From assembly GCF_001028665.1 (NCBI RefSeq), contig NZ_CP011504.1:2666001-2730000 (forward strand): a stretch of DNA of 64,000 bases. The letters run 5' to 3'. Below the pieces are notes generated by a model. The model had not been told where the DNA came from and ran no database searches. It saw only the letters and a program-made list of their open reading frames with translations. The translations under genes were made by a program, and so were the position numbers. This stretch comes from Burkholderia pyrrocinia (GTDB taxonomy: Bacteria > Pseudomonadota > Gammaproteobacteria > Burkholderiales > Burkholderiaceae). This document shows, piece after piece, positions 25,415 through 33,809 of this stretch (position 1 is the stretch's first letter; every line of letters begins with the position of its first letter).

Positions 25415-27205
25415 TCACAGCACCCGCGACAGGAACGCGCGCGTCCGCGGATGCGACGGCGCGTCGAGCACGGCGGCCGGCGGCCCGGCTTCGACGATGC
25501 GCCCGCGCTCCATGAACAGCACGTTGTCCGCGACTTCGCGCGCGAAGCCGATCTCGTGCGTGACGATCACGAGCGTCGTGCCCGAGCGCGCGAGTTCCTT
25601 GATCACGTCGAGCACCTCGTTGACGAGTTCCGGGTCGAGCGCGGACGTCGGTTCGTCGAACAGCAGCACCTTCGGACGCAACGCGAGCGCCCGCGCGATC
25701 GCGACGCGCTGCTGCTGGCCGCCGGACAACTGGCGCGGGTACGCATCGGCTTTATCCGCGAGACCGACGCGCGCCAGCAGCATGCGTGCGGTGCGCTCGG
25801 CGGCGTCGCGCGTGACGCCAGCGACGGAGACCGGCGCCTCGATCAGGTTCTCGAGCACCGTCAGGTGCGGGAACAGGTTGAAGTTCTGGAACACCATCCC
25901 GACGGCCGTGCGCCGCTTCAGCACGTCGCGCTCCTTCAGTTCGTAGAGCACGTCGCCGTCGCGCCGGTAGCCGATCAGTTCGCCGTCGATGTCGATGAAG
26001 CCGTCGTCGACGCGTTCCAGATGGTTGATTGTGCGCAGCAGCGTCGACTTGCCCGAGCCCGACGGCCCGACGATCACGGTCACGCTGCCGCGCGGCGCGA
26101 CGAACGACACGTTGTCGAGCACGCGCTGCATGCCGAACTGCTTCGATACGCCGTGCACGACCACTTCGCCGCCGGCGCGCGGCACGGCGGCGGCAACGGT
26201 TTCGGTATCGCCTTCGGCCGGCACGATCGACGCCGCATTGCGCGACGTGGCACGCCGCCACAGCACGCCGATGCGCGCGAGCGCGAACGTGAGCACCGAC
26301 GGCGGCGGATTGCGCAGCGCGCCGCGCGCATAGTGCCGCTCGACCTGCACCTGGATCGCCGACAGCACGGTCAGGATGATCAGGTACCAGACGGTCGCGA
26401 CCATCAGCAGCGGAATCACTTCGAGATTGCGGCGGTAGATCACCTGCACCGTGTAGAACAGCTCCGGCATCGCGAGCACGTACACCATCGACGTGCCTTT
26501 CGCGAGCGTGATCAGGTCATTGAATGCGGTCGGCAGGATCGCGCGCATCGCCTGCGGCAGCACGATCCGCGCGGTCTGTCGGCCACGCGGCAGCCCGAGC
26601 GCGGCAGCCGCTTCGAGCTGCCCCGGATCGACCGCGAGAATGCCGCCGCGGATCACCTCCGCGGCAAACGCCGCGTGGTTCAGCGTGAGGCCGAGCACGG
26701 CCGCGAGGAACGGGCTGATCAGGTCGGTCGTCGGCGCTTCGAACCACACGATGTCGGTGAACGGCACGCCGAGCCGCACATGCTCGTACAGGTAGCCGAG
26801 GTTGTTCAGGATCAGCAGCAGCACGATCAGCGGAATCGAGCGGAACAGCCACACGAAGGTCCACGCGCTTGCGGACAGCAGGCGTGAACGCGACAGCCGG
26901 GCCAGCGCGACGAACGCGCCGAGCACGAAGCCGAACACCGCGCCGAGCAGCGTCAGCACCAGCGTGCGAGCTAGCCCCGACAGCACCGGCGGCGACAGGA
27001 ACCATTCGGCGAACACCGGCCAGCCCCATTGCGGGTTGCCGAGGATCGAATGCAGCGCGATCGCGATCAGCACGACGGCGAGCACGGTGCCGGCCGTGCG
27101 CGCCCGGTGGCGCGCGGGCACGATCCGGGAACGCGTGCCGGGCTCGCGCGCGCCGGGGGAAGAGAGCGGCGGCAGCGCGCCGCCGAGGTGGGTCGTGTCG
27201 CTCAT
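25415..27205 (-). CDS. Fused permease-ATPase of a polar amino-acid ABC transporter
   Basis: A 596-residue inner-membrane protein. The first 320 residues are a HisM/GlnP-type permease with about five helices and the EAA loop EVIRGGILAVDPGQLEAAAA. After a 40-residue linker comes a complete ATPase: Walker A GPSGSGKST, signature LSGGQQQRVAIA, Walker B VLLFDEPTSALDPE. In most bacteria these are separate chains (TcyL/M plus TcyN type). A natural fusion allows only a homodimeric transporter. It lies in the monooxygenase operon, which points to an S-substituted cysteine or similar sulfur amino acid as substrate (inference). Confidence 0.93.
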   Translation of the reverse strand: MSDTTHLGGALPPLSSPGAREPGTRSRIVPARHRARTAGTVLAVVLIAIALHSILGNPQWGWPVFAEWFLSPPVLSGLARTLVLTLLGAVFGFVLGAFVALARLSRSRLLSASAWTFVWLFRSIPLIVLLLILNNLGYLYEHVRLGVPFTDIVWFEAPTTDLISPFLAAVLGLTLNHAAFAAEVIRGGILAVDPGQLEAAAALGLPRGRQTARIVLPQAMRAILPTAFNDLITLAKGTSMVYVLAMPELFYTVQVIYRRNLEVIPLLMVATVWYLIILTVLSAIQVQVERHYARGALRNPPPSVLTFALARIGVLWRRATSRNAASIVPAEGDTETVAAAVPRAGGEVVVHGVSKQFGMQRVLDNVSFVAPRGSVTVIVGPSGSGKSTLLRTINHLERVDDGFIDIDGELIGYRRDGDVLYELKERDVLKRRTAVGMVFQNFNLFPHLTVLENLIEAPVSVAGVTRDAAERTARMLLARVGLADKADAYPRQLSGGQQQRVAIARALALRPKVLLFDEPTSALDPELVNEVLDVIKELARSGTTLVIVTHEIGFAREVADNVLFMERGRIVEAGPPAAVLDAPSHPRTRAFLSRVL

Positions 27206-27286
27206 GTCGTTGGAAGTCCTCGAATCGGTCGGGAACGCCGCGCACGGGCGGCGCGGCGCGTCGGCCCGTGGCCGGGCCGCGGTGTG

Positions 27287-28639
27287 TCAGGCGTGCGCTT
27301 CGGCCGTCGTTTCCTGCGCGGCGCCGGGCGCCGCGTGGCGGCTCGCCTTGCGCGGCAGGCCGAGGTGGTCGCGCAGCGTCGCGCCGGGCAGGTCGCGGCT
27401 GTAGCGGCCGCGCGCCTCGAGCACCGGAATCACGAGTTCGACGAAATCGTCGACGCCCTGTGCCTGCACCGGAAAGCCGAGGATGAAGCCGTCGCCGGCG
27501 CCCGCGTCGTGCCAGCGGATCAGCTCGTCGGCGACATGCTCGGCCGTGCCGATGAAGTTCGGGCGCGGCGTCGCGACCGCCAGCGCCGTCTCGCGCAGCG
27601 ACAGGCCTTTGTGCTTCGCGTCGGCCTTGATCCGATCGGTGGTCGAGCGGAAGCTGTTGCGGCCGAGCTCGCCGAGTTCCGGGAACGGCGCGTCGAGCGC
27701 GTATTGCGTGAAATCGTGGTGATCGAAATAGCGGCCGAGATATGCGAGCGCCTCGTCGATCGTCAGCAGGTCGCGGATCGCCTGGTATTTGTCTTCGGCC
27801 TCGGCGGCCGTGCGGCCGACGATCGGCCCGACGCCGGGGAAGATCTTCACGTCGTCGGCATGACGCCCGTGCTCGACCGCGCTTTGCTTCACGCGCCGCG
27901 TGAACGCGGCCGTCTCGTCGAGCGACGGCGAATGCGTGAACACCGCGTCCGCGTATTTGCCGGCGAGCCCGATGCCGGTGTCGGACGAGCCGGCCTGGAA
28001 GATCACCGGCTGCCCCTGCGGCGAGCGCTGGATGTTCAGCGGGCCCGCGACCTGGAAGAAGCGGCCGTGGTGATCGAGCGTATGGAGCTTGTCGCGATCG
28101 AAGAAGCGGCCGGTCGCGCGGTCGCGCACGAACGCGTCGTCGTCCCAGCTATCCCACAGGCCCTGCACGACGTCGAGGTATTCGTCGGCGATCTCGTAGC
28201 GCAGCTCGTGATCGGGATGCGCCTTGCCGAAATTCTTCGCGGTGCCTTCGAGCGGCGTCGTCACGACGTTCCAGCCCGCGCGCCCCCCGCTGATCGCGTC
28301 GAGCGACGCGAGCTGGCGCGCGACCGTGAAAGGCTCGCTGTACGACGTCGAGATCGTGCCCGCGAGCCCGATCTTCTTCGTCGCGACCGCGAGCGCCGAC
28401 AGCACGGTCAGCGGCTCGAAGCGGTTCAGGAAGTGCGGGATCGACTTCTCGTTGATGTAGAGGCCGTCCGCGACGAACGCGAACGCGATGCCGGCGGCTT
28501 CCGCCTTGCGCGCGATGCCGATCGCGAAGTCGAGGTTGATGCTCGCGTCCGGCGGGTTGCTCGGGTGCCGCCATGCGTTCATGTGGCTGCCTGCGCCTTG
28601 CAGCATCAGGCCGAAGGGGATCGATCGTCGGGTCGTCAT
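27287..28639 (-). CDS. FMN-dependent monooxygenase, NtaA/YxeK (LLM class) type
   Basis: A luciferase-like flavin monooxygenase of 450 residues working with reduced FMN. The segments ADGLYINEKSIPHFLNRFEP, GTISTSYSEPFTVARQLASL, GRAGWNVVT and QAGSSDTG place it in the NtaA/SnaA/DszA group. It closely follows the pattern of Bacillus YxeK/CmoJ, which cleave the C-S bond of S-(2-succino)cysteine derivatives. ATG 28639 has GGGAGCGT nearby and gives the family N-terminus (RRSIPFGLMLQGAGSHMNAW). It is 7 bp from the upstream gene, hence translationally linked. Confidence 0.9.
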   Translation of the reverse strand: MTTRRSIPFGLMLQGAGSHMNAWRHPSNPPDASINLDFAIGIARKAEAAGIAFAFVADGLYINEKSIPHFLNRFEPLTVLSALAVATKKIGLAGTISTSYSEPFTVARQLASLDAISGGRAGWNVVTTPLEGTAKNFGKAHPDHELRYEIADEYLDVVQGLWDSWDDDAFVRDRATGRFFDRDKLHTLDHHGRFFQVAGPLNIQRSPQGQPVIFQAGSSDTGIGLAGKYADAVFTHSPSLDETAAFTRRVKQSAVEHGRHADDVKIFPGVGPIVGRTAAEAEDKYQAIRDLLTIDEALAYLGRYFDHHDFTQYALDAPFPELGELGRNSFRSTTDRIKADAKHKGLSLRETALAVATPRPNFIGTAEHVADELIRWHDAGAGDGFILGFPVQAQGVDDFVELVIPVLEARGRYSRDLPGATLRDHLGLPRKASRHAAPGAAQETTAEAHA

Positions 28640-28646
28640 GGGAGCG

Positions 28647-29696
28647 TCACGCGTTCTGGTCAGGGGAGAGGGAGCGGTCGGCCGCGAGGGCCGCCTGCAA
28701 CGGCGTGGCCGACAGCGCACCGCCGAGCCATTCGGCCGACGCGAGCCGCGCCGCGTAGTCGGTCACCGGCGAATCGATCACGAATGCATCGACGTCGAGC
28801 CGCCGGCTCAGTGCATCGAGCGCGCGGTGCACGCGCTCGGGCGTATCGGCCAGCACCGTCGGGCGCAGTTCGTCGATCCGGTAGTCGGATGCGCCGCTTT
28901 GCCGCGCGAATTCGGCGGCCGCCTGCGCGCTCGCGAGGTTGAAGCTCTGGCCGCCCGCGAATTGCAGCTTGAAGATCTTCAGCGGCCCGATCAGTTGCTC
29001 GGCCTCGTCGCGCGTCGGCGCGGCCACCGCGTACAGCGCGACGAGCGGCCGCGTGCCGCCCGCGCTGCGGTACGCGTCCAGCGAGCGCTCGAGATTCACG
29101 TCGTCGCCGTTGAAATGCCCCGCGTAGCAGAAGCGCCAGCCGTTGCGCGCGGCGAGCGCGCCGCTGTCCGGCGAGCCGCCGAGCAGGATGCGTTCGGGCG
29201 GCTGCGGCGGCACCGGCATCGCGACCGCGCCGGCGAGCGGATGATCTTCGGCGACGCCCCAGCCGAGAAACGCGTCGAGCTCCGCGAGCTGGCCCGCGAA
29301 GTCGGGCTTGCGCGCCTTGTCGTGGAACCACTGCAGCGCGCGCGTGGTCAGCGGCAGCCCGCCGGGCGCCTTGCCGATGCCGAGATCGACGCGGCCCGGC
29401 GCGAGTGCGGCCAGCAGCTTGAACGATTCGGCGACCTTGAACGGGCTGTAGTGCTGCAGCATCACGCCGCCCGAGCCGACGCGGATGCGCGACGTGTGCG
29501 CGAGCAGGTGCGCGACGACGATCTCCGGCGCCGAGCTTGCGAAGCCCGGTGTGCCGTGATGCTCGGCGACCCAGAAGCGCTCGTAGCCGAGCTGTTCGGC
29601 GCGTTGCGCGAGCGTCGTGGTGAAGCGCAGCGCGTCGGCGGCGTTCGCGCCGTCGGCGATCGGACTCTTGTCCAGCAACGAAAGCGAATAAGACAT
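28647..29696 (-). CDS. MsnO8-type LLM class oxidoreductase
   Basis: Bacterial-luciferase-like protein of 349 residues. LSLLDKSPIADG at the N-terminus, FWVAEHHGTPGFASSAPEI and RVGSGGVMLQHYSPFKVAE are the hallmarks of the MsnO8 group, FMN-dependent enzymes often seen in organosulfur or siderophore contexts. It lies between the binding protein and the NtaA-type enzyme, so the operon contains two different flavin oxidoreductases. No flavin reductase gene is in the operon; reduced FMN must come from elsewhere. Confidence 0.88.
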   Translation of the reverse strand: MSYSLSLLDKSPIADGANAADALRFTTTLAQRAEQLGYERFWVAEHHGTPGFASSAPEIVVAHLLAHTSRIRVGSGGVMLQHYSPFKVAESFKLLAALAPGRVDLGIGKAPGGLPLTTRALQWFHDKARKPDFAGQLAELDAFLGWGVAEDHPLAGAVAMPVPPQPPERILLGGSPDSGALAARNGWRFCYAGHFNGDDVNLERSLDAYRSAGGTRPLVALYAVAAPTRDEAEQLIGPLKIFKLQFAGGQSFNLASAQAAAEFARQSGASDYRIDELRPTVLADTPERVHRALDALSRRLDVDAFVIDSPVTDYAARLASAEWLGGALSATPLQAALAADRSLSPDQNA

Positions 29697-29747
29697 GGTG
29701 AGCGGCGTTCCTGCGTGAGACGTGGATGGACGGGGCGCGCGCGGCGC

Positions 29748-30689
29748 TCAGCTCTTGGGCAGCCCCGGCGGATTCGTGCGCGACTGGTCGATCGCTTCGG
29801 GCGCGAGGTTCCAGCGGTCGAGCACCTGCTGGTAGCGGCCGTTCTTGATCAGCCCGTTCAGCGCGACGGTCAGCGGATCGGCGAGCCCGCTGCCGCGGCG
29901 CGTCGCGATCGCGATGTCGGCCGTGCGCGGCCAGCCGCCGCTGATCGCGCCGACGAGCCGCGTCTTGCCTTGCTGCGCGCTTTGATACGCGAGCACCGAG
30001 TTCACGCTGAACACGGCATCGGCGCGGCCCGATTGCACGGCGACGATGCGCATCGCCTGGTCGTCGTAGTACTGGATCTGCACCGGCTTCAGCCCGTGCG
30101 CGACGTTCTCGCGGTCCCACGCGAGCAGGATCTTTTCCTGGTTGGTGCCGGCGTCGGTCACGACGCGCAGCCCCGCGACATCCTTCGGCTCGCGGATCGC
30201 CTGGATCTTGCTGTCGTTGCGTACGTAGAAGCCGACCAGATCGTGGCGGTACGACGAGAAATCGAACTTCTGCTTGCGTTCCTCGGTGACGGTCACGTTC
30301 GAAATCACCGCGTCGACTTTCCCCGATTCGAGCGCGAGCGGCCAGTCGGCCCACGCGAGCGCGACGATCTTCAGCTTGCGGCCGAGGCTGTCGGACACGA
30401 GCTGGCCGACGTCGGCGTCGAAGCCGACCACCGTACGCGCGTCGGTCGCATACGAGCTGATCGGCGGCAGGCTCGGCGCGATGCCGATCGTCAGCGTGCC
30501 GGGCTCGGCGAACTTGAACGACGCGGGCACCGCACGTTCGACGGCCGCATCGGCCACGCCGCGCGGGCGGCTGCGCTGCTCGGGGCTCAGGTCGAACGTC
30601 GCGGCGGCCGCGGCGAATGCGCTCAGGCCGATCAGCGCGGCGGCCAGCGTGCGAATGGCACGGGAAGAAAGCGGTACGGCTCGTTGCAT
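29748..30689 (-). CDS. Polar amino-acid-type ABC transporter binding protein 1
   Basis: Periplasmic binding protein of 313 residues with a Sec signal ending near AAAA-TFD. Ligand-fold segments include GIAPSLPPISSYATDARTVV, SNVTVTEERKQKFDFSSYRH and DAGTNQEKILLAWDRENVAH. It is a paralogue of the protein at 24445-25380, so two binding proteins apparently serve one permease-ATPase. They may recognise different ligands such as the free and N-acetylated forms (inference). Confidence 0.88.
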   Translation of the reverse strand: MQRAVPLSSRAIRTLAAALIGLSAFAAAAATFDLSPEQRSRPRGVADAAVERAVPASFKFAEPGTLTIGIAPSLPPISSYATDARTVVGFDADVGQLVSDSLGRKLKIVALAWADWPLALESGKVDAVISNVTVTEERKQKFDFSSYRHDLVGFYVRNDSKIQAIREPKDVAGLRVVTDAGTNQEKILLAWDRENVAHGLKPVQIQYYDDQAMRIVAVQSGRADAVFSVNSVLAYQSAQQGKTRLVGAISGGWPRTADIAIATRRGSGLADPLTVALNGLIKNGRYQQVLDRWNLAPEAIDQSRTNPPGLPKS

Positions 30690-30743
30690 GTAAACGTCCT
30701 GTCGTGGAAAGCGGATTCGGGGGAAAGCGGGGCAGTCGCGCGC

Positions 30744-31310
30744 TCAGCGCGGCAACGCGGGTTCGGGCACGGGCGCCCACAGGTCGGCGAGCGTCGACGT
30801 GCGCGACGGATCGGCGAGATCCTTGCCGAACCGCAAGTGGAAATACGCTTCGGGCGCGATCGACGAATCGAACAGCCGCGTATAACCGGTGCGGTCGTAC
30901 AGCGCCCACGCTTCGGGCTGGCGAAAGCCGGTGGTCAGGTACACGCGCCGGTAGCCCTGCTGCGCGGCGCGCAGTTCGAGCGCGTCGACGATGAGCCGCG
31001 CGAGCCCCTGGCGGCGCAGGTCCGTGCGGGTCCAGATGCGTTTGAGTTCGGCGGTCTGCGCGTCGTAGCGCTTGAACGCGCCGCCGCCGATCGTTTCGCC
31101 GTCGCGCAGCAGCAGCACGAAGGCGCCTTCGGGCGGCGCGAACAGTTCGGCCGGGTAGCGCGCGAGTTCGTCGCGCGCGGACGCACGGCTGTCGGGGCGG
31201 TACGCGTCGTAACGGGTCGAATACTCGTCGATCAGCGCGTCGATCAGCGGCTGCGCGCGGACGTCGAGCGGCGTCGTGTCGATGAGGCGGTCGGTCGTGG
31301 CCATGGGCAT
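30744..31310 (-). CDS. GNAT family N-acetyltransferase
   Basis: Acetyltransferase of about 188 residues. The acetyl-CoA loop is RTDLRRQGLARLIVDALE (Q/R-x-x-G-x-A/G), followed by GYRRVYLTTGFRQPEAWALY and GYTRLFD. It heads the six-gene leftward operon. In Bacillus the equivalent SnaA/SnaB/YxeL enzymes acetylate S-(2-succino)cysteine before the monooxygenase step, and the same role is inferred here. Starts at 31310 and 31304 are both possible and neither has a strong ribosome binding site. Confidence 0.85.
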   Translation of the reverse strand: MPMATTDRLIDTTPLDVRAQPLIDALIDEYSTRYDAYRPDSRASARDELARYPAELFAPPEGAFVLLLRDGETIGGGAFKRYDAQTAELKRIWTRTDLRRQGLARLIVDALELRAAQQGYRRVYLTTGFRQPEAWALYDRTGYTRLFDSSIAPEAYFHLRFGKDLADPSRTSTLADLWAPVPEPALPR

Positions 31311-31619
31311 CGCGGAGGGCGCGCGATGCGGACGTTCCCGTCGGGGCGCGGGCACGCGGCCCGTCCGGTCTGTTCCGTTATCGCGGCGCGGTTGTCGTGA
31401 TGACGGCGGCCGGTGCGCATCCTGCGATGCATGTGGCGGGCCGCCGCCGTTTTGAACACGTTAGCGGCGCGGCCGGCAAAGGCGAACGAAGCAATTTCGA
31501 TAAGGATTTCGCGGCAGGCGTCAGAAGGCTTGCAGCGGGAGTGGGGTGGGGATGGCGGGGAGCGGGCGCACGCGTCGAAGCCTGTGCTTGACGCATGCGC
31601 GATGCCGACATGCGAGCGC
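31311..31619. other. Intergenic region upstream of the sulfur-type operon
   Basis: About 310 bases between the mqsA stop and the acetyltransferase start. It should hold the promoter of the leftward six-gene operon. No CysB- or Cbl-like site could be identified with confidence and no gene is seen. Confidence 0.4.
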
Positions 31620-32021
31620 TTATGCCGCTCGGACTTCGGCGAGTAGATCGGGGTGACGATCCAGGATCTTCAGCAATTTCACGAGGGCAAGCGGCGGATT
31701 CGTCTTGCCTGTCTCGTAACGGGAGAACGCGTTGACGCCGCCGCCGAAGAGCTCGGCCGCCTCGCGCTGATCCAGCCTCAGCTTCTTGCGCACCTTCGCG
31801 ATGTACTTCGGGTCGACGATGGTTGCGTTCACCTGCTTGTTGAACTCGGCGATCGCTTCGCCGAGACGGGTCGCCTCGTCGAGATCCAGTACCGATTCCC
31901 CGCAGGCCGGGCAGAAATCGCCGGTGATATCGCGGACGACAGTCGACCGGCCCTTGTAGGTATAAGGGATGTCTCGCGTGTCGCGGACCAGCTTGGCGGC
32001 ACCGCATGCAGGACACTTCAT
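31620..32021 (-). CDS. mqsA: MqsA antitoxin
   Basis: Type II antitoxin of 133 residues. The N-terminal zinc domain has Cys3-x2-Cys6 and Cys37-x2-Cys40 with DIPYTYKGR between them, exactly the E. coli MqsA arrangement. The C-terminal HTH (LRLDQREAAELFGGGVNAFS, RYETGKTNPP) binds the operator and dimerises. I chose the ATG at 32021 because GGAG lies 8 bases upstream and the Cys positions then equal those of E. coli; the ATG at 32027 overlaps the toxin stop but has GGAG only 2 bases away. It neutralises MqsR and represses the operon. Confidence 0.93.
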   Translation of the reverse strand: MKCPACGAAKLVRDTRDIPYTYKGRSTVVRDITGDFCPACGESVLDLDEATRLGEAIAEFNKQVNATIVDPKYIAKVRKKLRLDQREAAELFGGGVNAFSRYETGKTNPPLALVKLLKILDRHPDLLAEVRAA

Positions 32022-32023
32022 TT

Positions 32024-32320
32024 TCATCGCTCCTTGAAAGACACGATCAGCACCTCGTCGATCACCGTCAGTTTCAGGTACACGTCGCCACGCACCGTCA
32101 ACGGCCGGTAGACGTCCTGCCAGATCGTGTGGTCGGCGTACGTCGTCATGCTCTTGTGGAAGTCGAGGTCGGTCAGCGACATCACGACATCGAGCGCCTC
32201 CCTTTCCGTGAAACCCAGTTGCCGGGCGCCGAGTACTGCGCTCGTGGTCAACCGGACCTTGCCGGATTCGACCAGCGCCTTGACGAGGGGCAGCTTGCAA
32301 TGAGGCCTTCTCTTTTCCAT
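32024..32320 (-). CDS. mqsR: MqsR toxin (mRNA interferase)
   Basis: RelE/YoeB-fold ribonuclease of 98 residues, the same length as E. coli MqsR, cutting mRNA mainly at GC-containing sites. Lys56, Gln68, Tyr81 and Lys96, the residues implicated in E. coli catalysis, are all at identical positions. The toxin gene precedes the antitoxin, as usual for mqsRA. A consensus-like promoter places the transcription start on the A of its ATG, with no ribosome binding site, so the toxin mRNA looks leaderless. Confidence 0.95.
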   Translation of the reverse strand: MEKRRPHCKLPLVKALVESGKVRLTTSAVLGARQLGFTEREALDVVMSLTDLDFHKSMTTYADHTIWQDVYRPLTVRGDVYLKLTVIDEVLIVSFKER

Positions 32321-32325
32321 TGATG

Positions 32326-32353
32326 ATCATAACCAAGTGGGTTAATTTGTCAA
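32326..32353 (-). promoter_or_regulatory. mqsRA promoter with operator in the spacer
   Basis: On the minus strand TTGACA (32353-32348), a 16-base spacer and TATGAT (32331-32326) are near-consensus. The spacer contains the palindrome AACC-CACTT-GGTT, and a second TTAACC-ACTTG copy lies just upstream of the -35, giving a direct repeat of 17-bp period. MqsA in E. coli binds AACCT/AGGTT palindromes, so these are probably its sites. Confidence 0.75.
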
Positions 32354-32374
32354 GTTGGTTAATGACGCACGTAT

Positions 32375-32400
32375 GCAGTCCGCCATGAATGGCAGACTGC
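32375..32400 (-). terminator. Hairpin after the DoeB-like deacylase gene
   Basis: GCAGTCCGCCAT and ATGGCAGACTGC pair over 12 bp with one mismatch around a 2-base loop. It lies 28 bases beyond the deacylase stop and just upstream of the mqsRA promoter, insulating the two. No T-run follows. Confidence 0.5.
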
Positions 32401-32428
32401 ACGGAAAAGAGATGAATCTGGAACTAGC

Positions 32429-33463
32429 CTATTGGCCAACGCTCGGCGCCGCCGACAACTCCGCCAGCTGAAACAGGCAGTCGCCGCGACGCACCTGCGC
32501 GGGCACGCGCTTGCACACCACTTCGCCGTCGCCCTTGAACCGGTGCAGCATCGGTTCGCGCAGCGGCGTATCGGGGAAATGCACCCACGCGGCCGGCTGT
32601 CCGGCCTTCACCTGGTCGCCGAGTTCGACGAGCGGCTCGTACAGCCCGCGCTCGTACGCATAGACAAAGTGGCGGTCGCCGTCGACACGCATGAAGCGCG
32701 TGACGGTCGGCGGCGCGTCGGGCACGAGCGCGCCGCGCAGCAGGCCGATATAGCCGAGGTAGTGCAGCAGCCCGTGGCGGCCGAGCCGGATCAGCGACGG
32801 ATCGGCCATGCCCGCGCCGCCCAGTTCGGTCACGATCGAGATCGCGCCTTGCCGGCGCGCGGCCGACGCCGAATGCACCGGGTTCGGCGCGTGCAGCAGC
32901 GCATTCGGCAAGCCGAACGCGACCAGCAGCCCGTTGAGCTTCGCGGCTTCGTCGGCGTCGAGCGGATCGATCGCGAGCATGTTGCCGCCGTGGTACAGCA
33001 GCGAACTGCCGCCCGAATGCAGGTCGACCAGGTACTGCGCACGCGACAGCAGCGCATGTTCGATGTAGTGGGCAATCATCTGCGTCGGCGTGCCGGTCGG
33101 CTCGCCGGGGAAGCTGCGGTTCAGGTTGCCCTCGTCGAGCGGCGACACGCGCAGGCCCGCGTCCGCCGCGGGGAAATTCGCCATCGGCAGCAGGATCAAC
33201 TGCCCGCTGACCATCTCGGGCTCGATCTCGCGCATCAACTGCGACACGATGATCTGGCCTTCGTATTCGTCGCCGTGGTTGCCGGCCATCACGAGCGCGA
33301 CCGGACCGTCGCCGTTGCGGATCGACGCGATCGGAATCGGCAGCCACCCGTACGCCGAGCGGTGCACGGAATGCGGCAGCCGCAGGTAGCCCGCGTGCTT
33401 GCCTTGCGCGTCGAGATCGATTTCGCAGTGGATGGGGTTTCGCTGTGAGGAAGGGGCGGTCAT
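32429..33463 (-). CDS. Succinylglutamate desuccinylase/aspartoacylase family protein (DoeB-like)
   Basis: Zinc-dependent deacylase of 344 residues (M14-like AstE/AspA family). Zinc ligands lie in MAGNHGDEYEG (His and Glu) and VDLHSGGSS (His), and the substrate region includes NLNRSFPGEPTGT. The catalytic Glu is probably in VTELGGAG. The order of motifs follows DoeB, which removes the acetyl group from N-acetyl-diaminobutyrate in ectoine breakdown. No other ectoine gene is nearby, so the substrate is open. It could also serve as a deacylase for the neighbouring acetyltransferase operon. That is speculative, since mqsRA lies between them. Confidence 0.82.
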   Translation of the reverse strand: MTAPSSQRNPIHCEIDLDAQGKHAGYLRLPHSVHRSAYGWLPIPIASIRNGDGPVALVMAGNHGDEYEGQIIVSQLMREIEPEMVSGQLILLPMANFPAADAGLRVSPLDEGNLNRSFPGEPTGTPTQMIAHYIEHALLSRAQYLVDLHSGGSSLLYHGGNMLAIDPLDADEAAKLNGLLVAFGLPNALLHAPNPVHSASAARRQGAISIVTELGGAGMADPSLIRLGRHGLLHYLGYIGLLRGALVPDAPPTVTRFMRVDGDRHFVYAYERGLYEPLVELGDQVKAGQPAAWVHFPDTPLREPMLHRFKGDGEVVCKRVPAQVRRGDCLFQLAELSAAPSVGQ

Positions 33464-33809
33464 GGCGGCATCGTTCGATGAACGGAATCTGTCATCTTAT
33501 CGGGAAACGACCGCCGCGCGGCGCGCGGGGAGCGCGCAACGCCGAACGCCGTTAACCGGCATGTGCATGGATGCGCATGAGCGAGCCGCCTTGCCGATAC
33601 GTCGATACGCCGATACGTCGATACGTCGATACGCCGACTCGCCGACTCGCCGACTCGCCGACTCGCCGACTCGCCGACTCGCCGACGACTCGCGAGACCG
33701 CGCGCGATGTTGCATCGATGAACGCATGCCGGCGCGCGGGCCGGCCGCATTCGTGCATCCGGTTTCGCGCCGATCCCTTGTCGCGACGGGGCCGGCGCGT
33801 ACGGCCGGC
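33464..33809. other. Intergenic region carrying an octamer repeat array
   Basis: About 345 bases between the deacylase start and the small hypothetical gene. Its centre is the tandem octamer array 33594-33686; otherwise no gene is apparent. Confidence 0.6.
33594..33686. repeat. Two-part octamer tandem repeat
   Basis: Eleven 8-base units in register: five of the form YCGATACG (33594-33633) followed by six identical CCGACTCG (33634-33681) and a partial twelfth. The two halves share the CGA core and each is nearly pure, indicating separate, recent expansion by slippage. Every frame across it is open, but none continues a gene. Confidence 0.92.

Noticed and set aside
32027..32027. MqsA start at the ATG overlapping the toxin stop
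   Set aside because: GGAG is only two bases away from it. The ATG at 32021 has ideal spacing and gives the zinc cysteines the same numbers as in E. coli MqsA.
33594..33686. Possible CRISPR array
   Set aside because: The units are 8 bases long and contiguous, with no spacers. This is a microsatellite. No other CRISPR-like repeats or cas genes were seen in the window.
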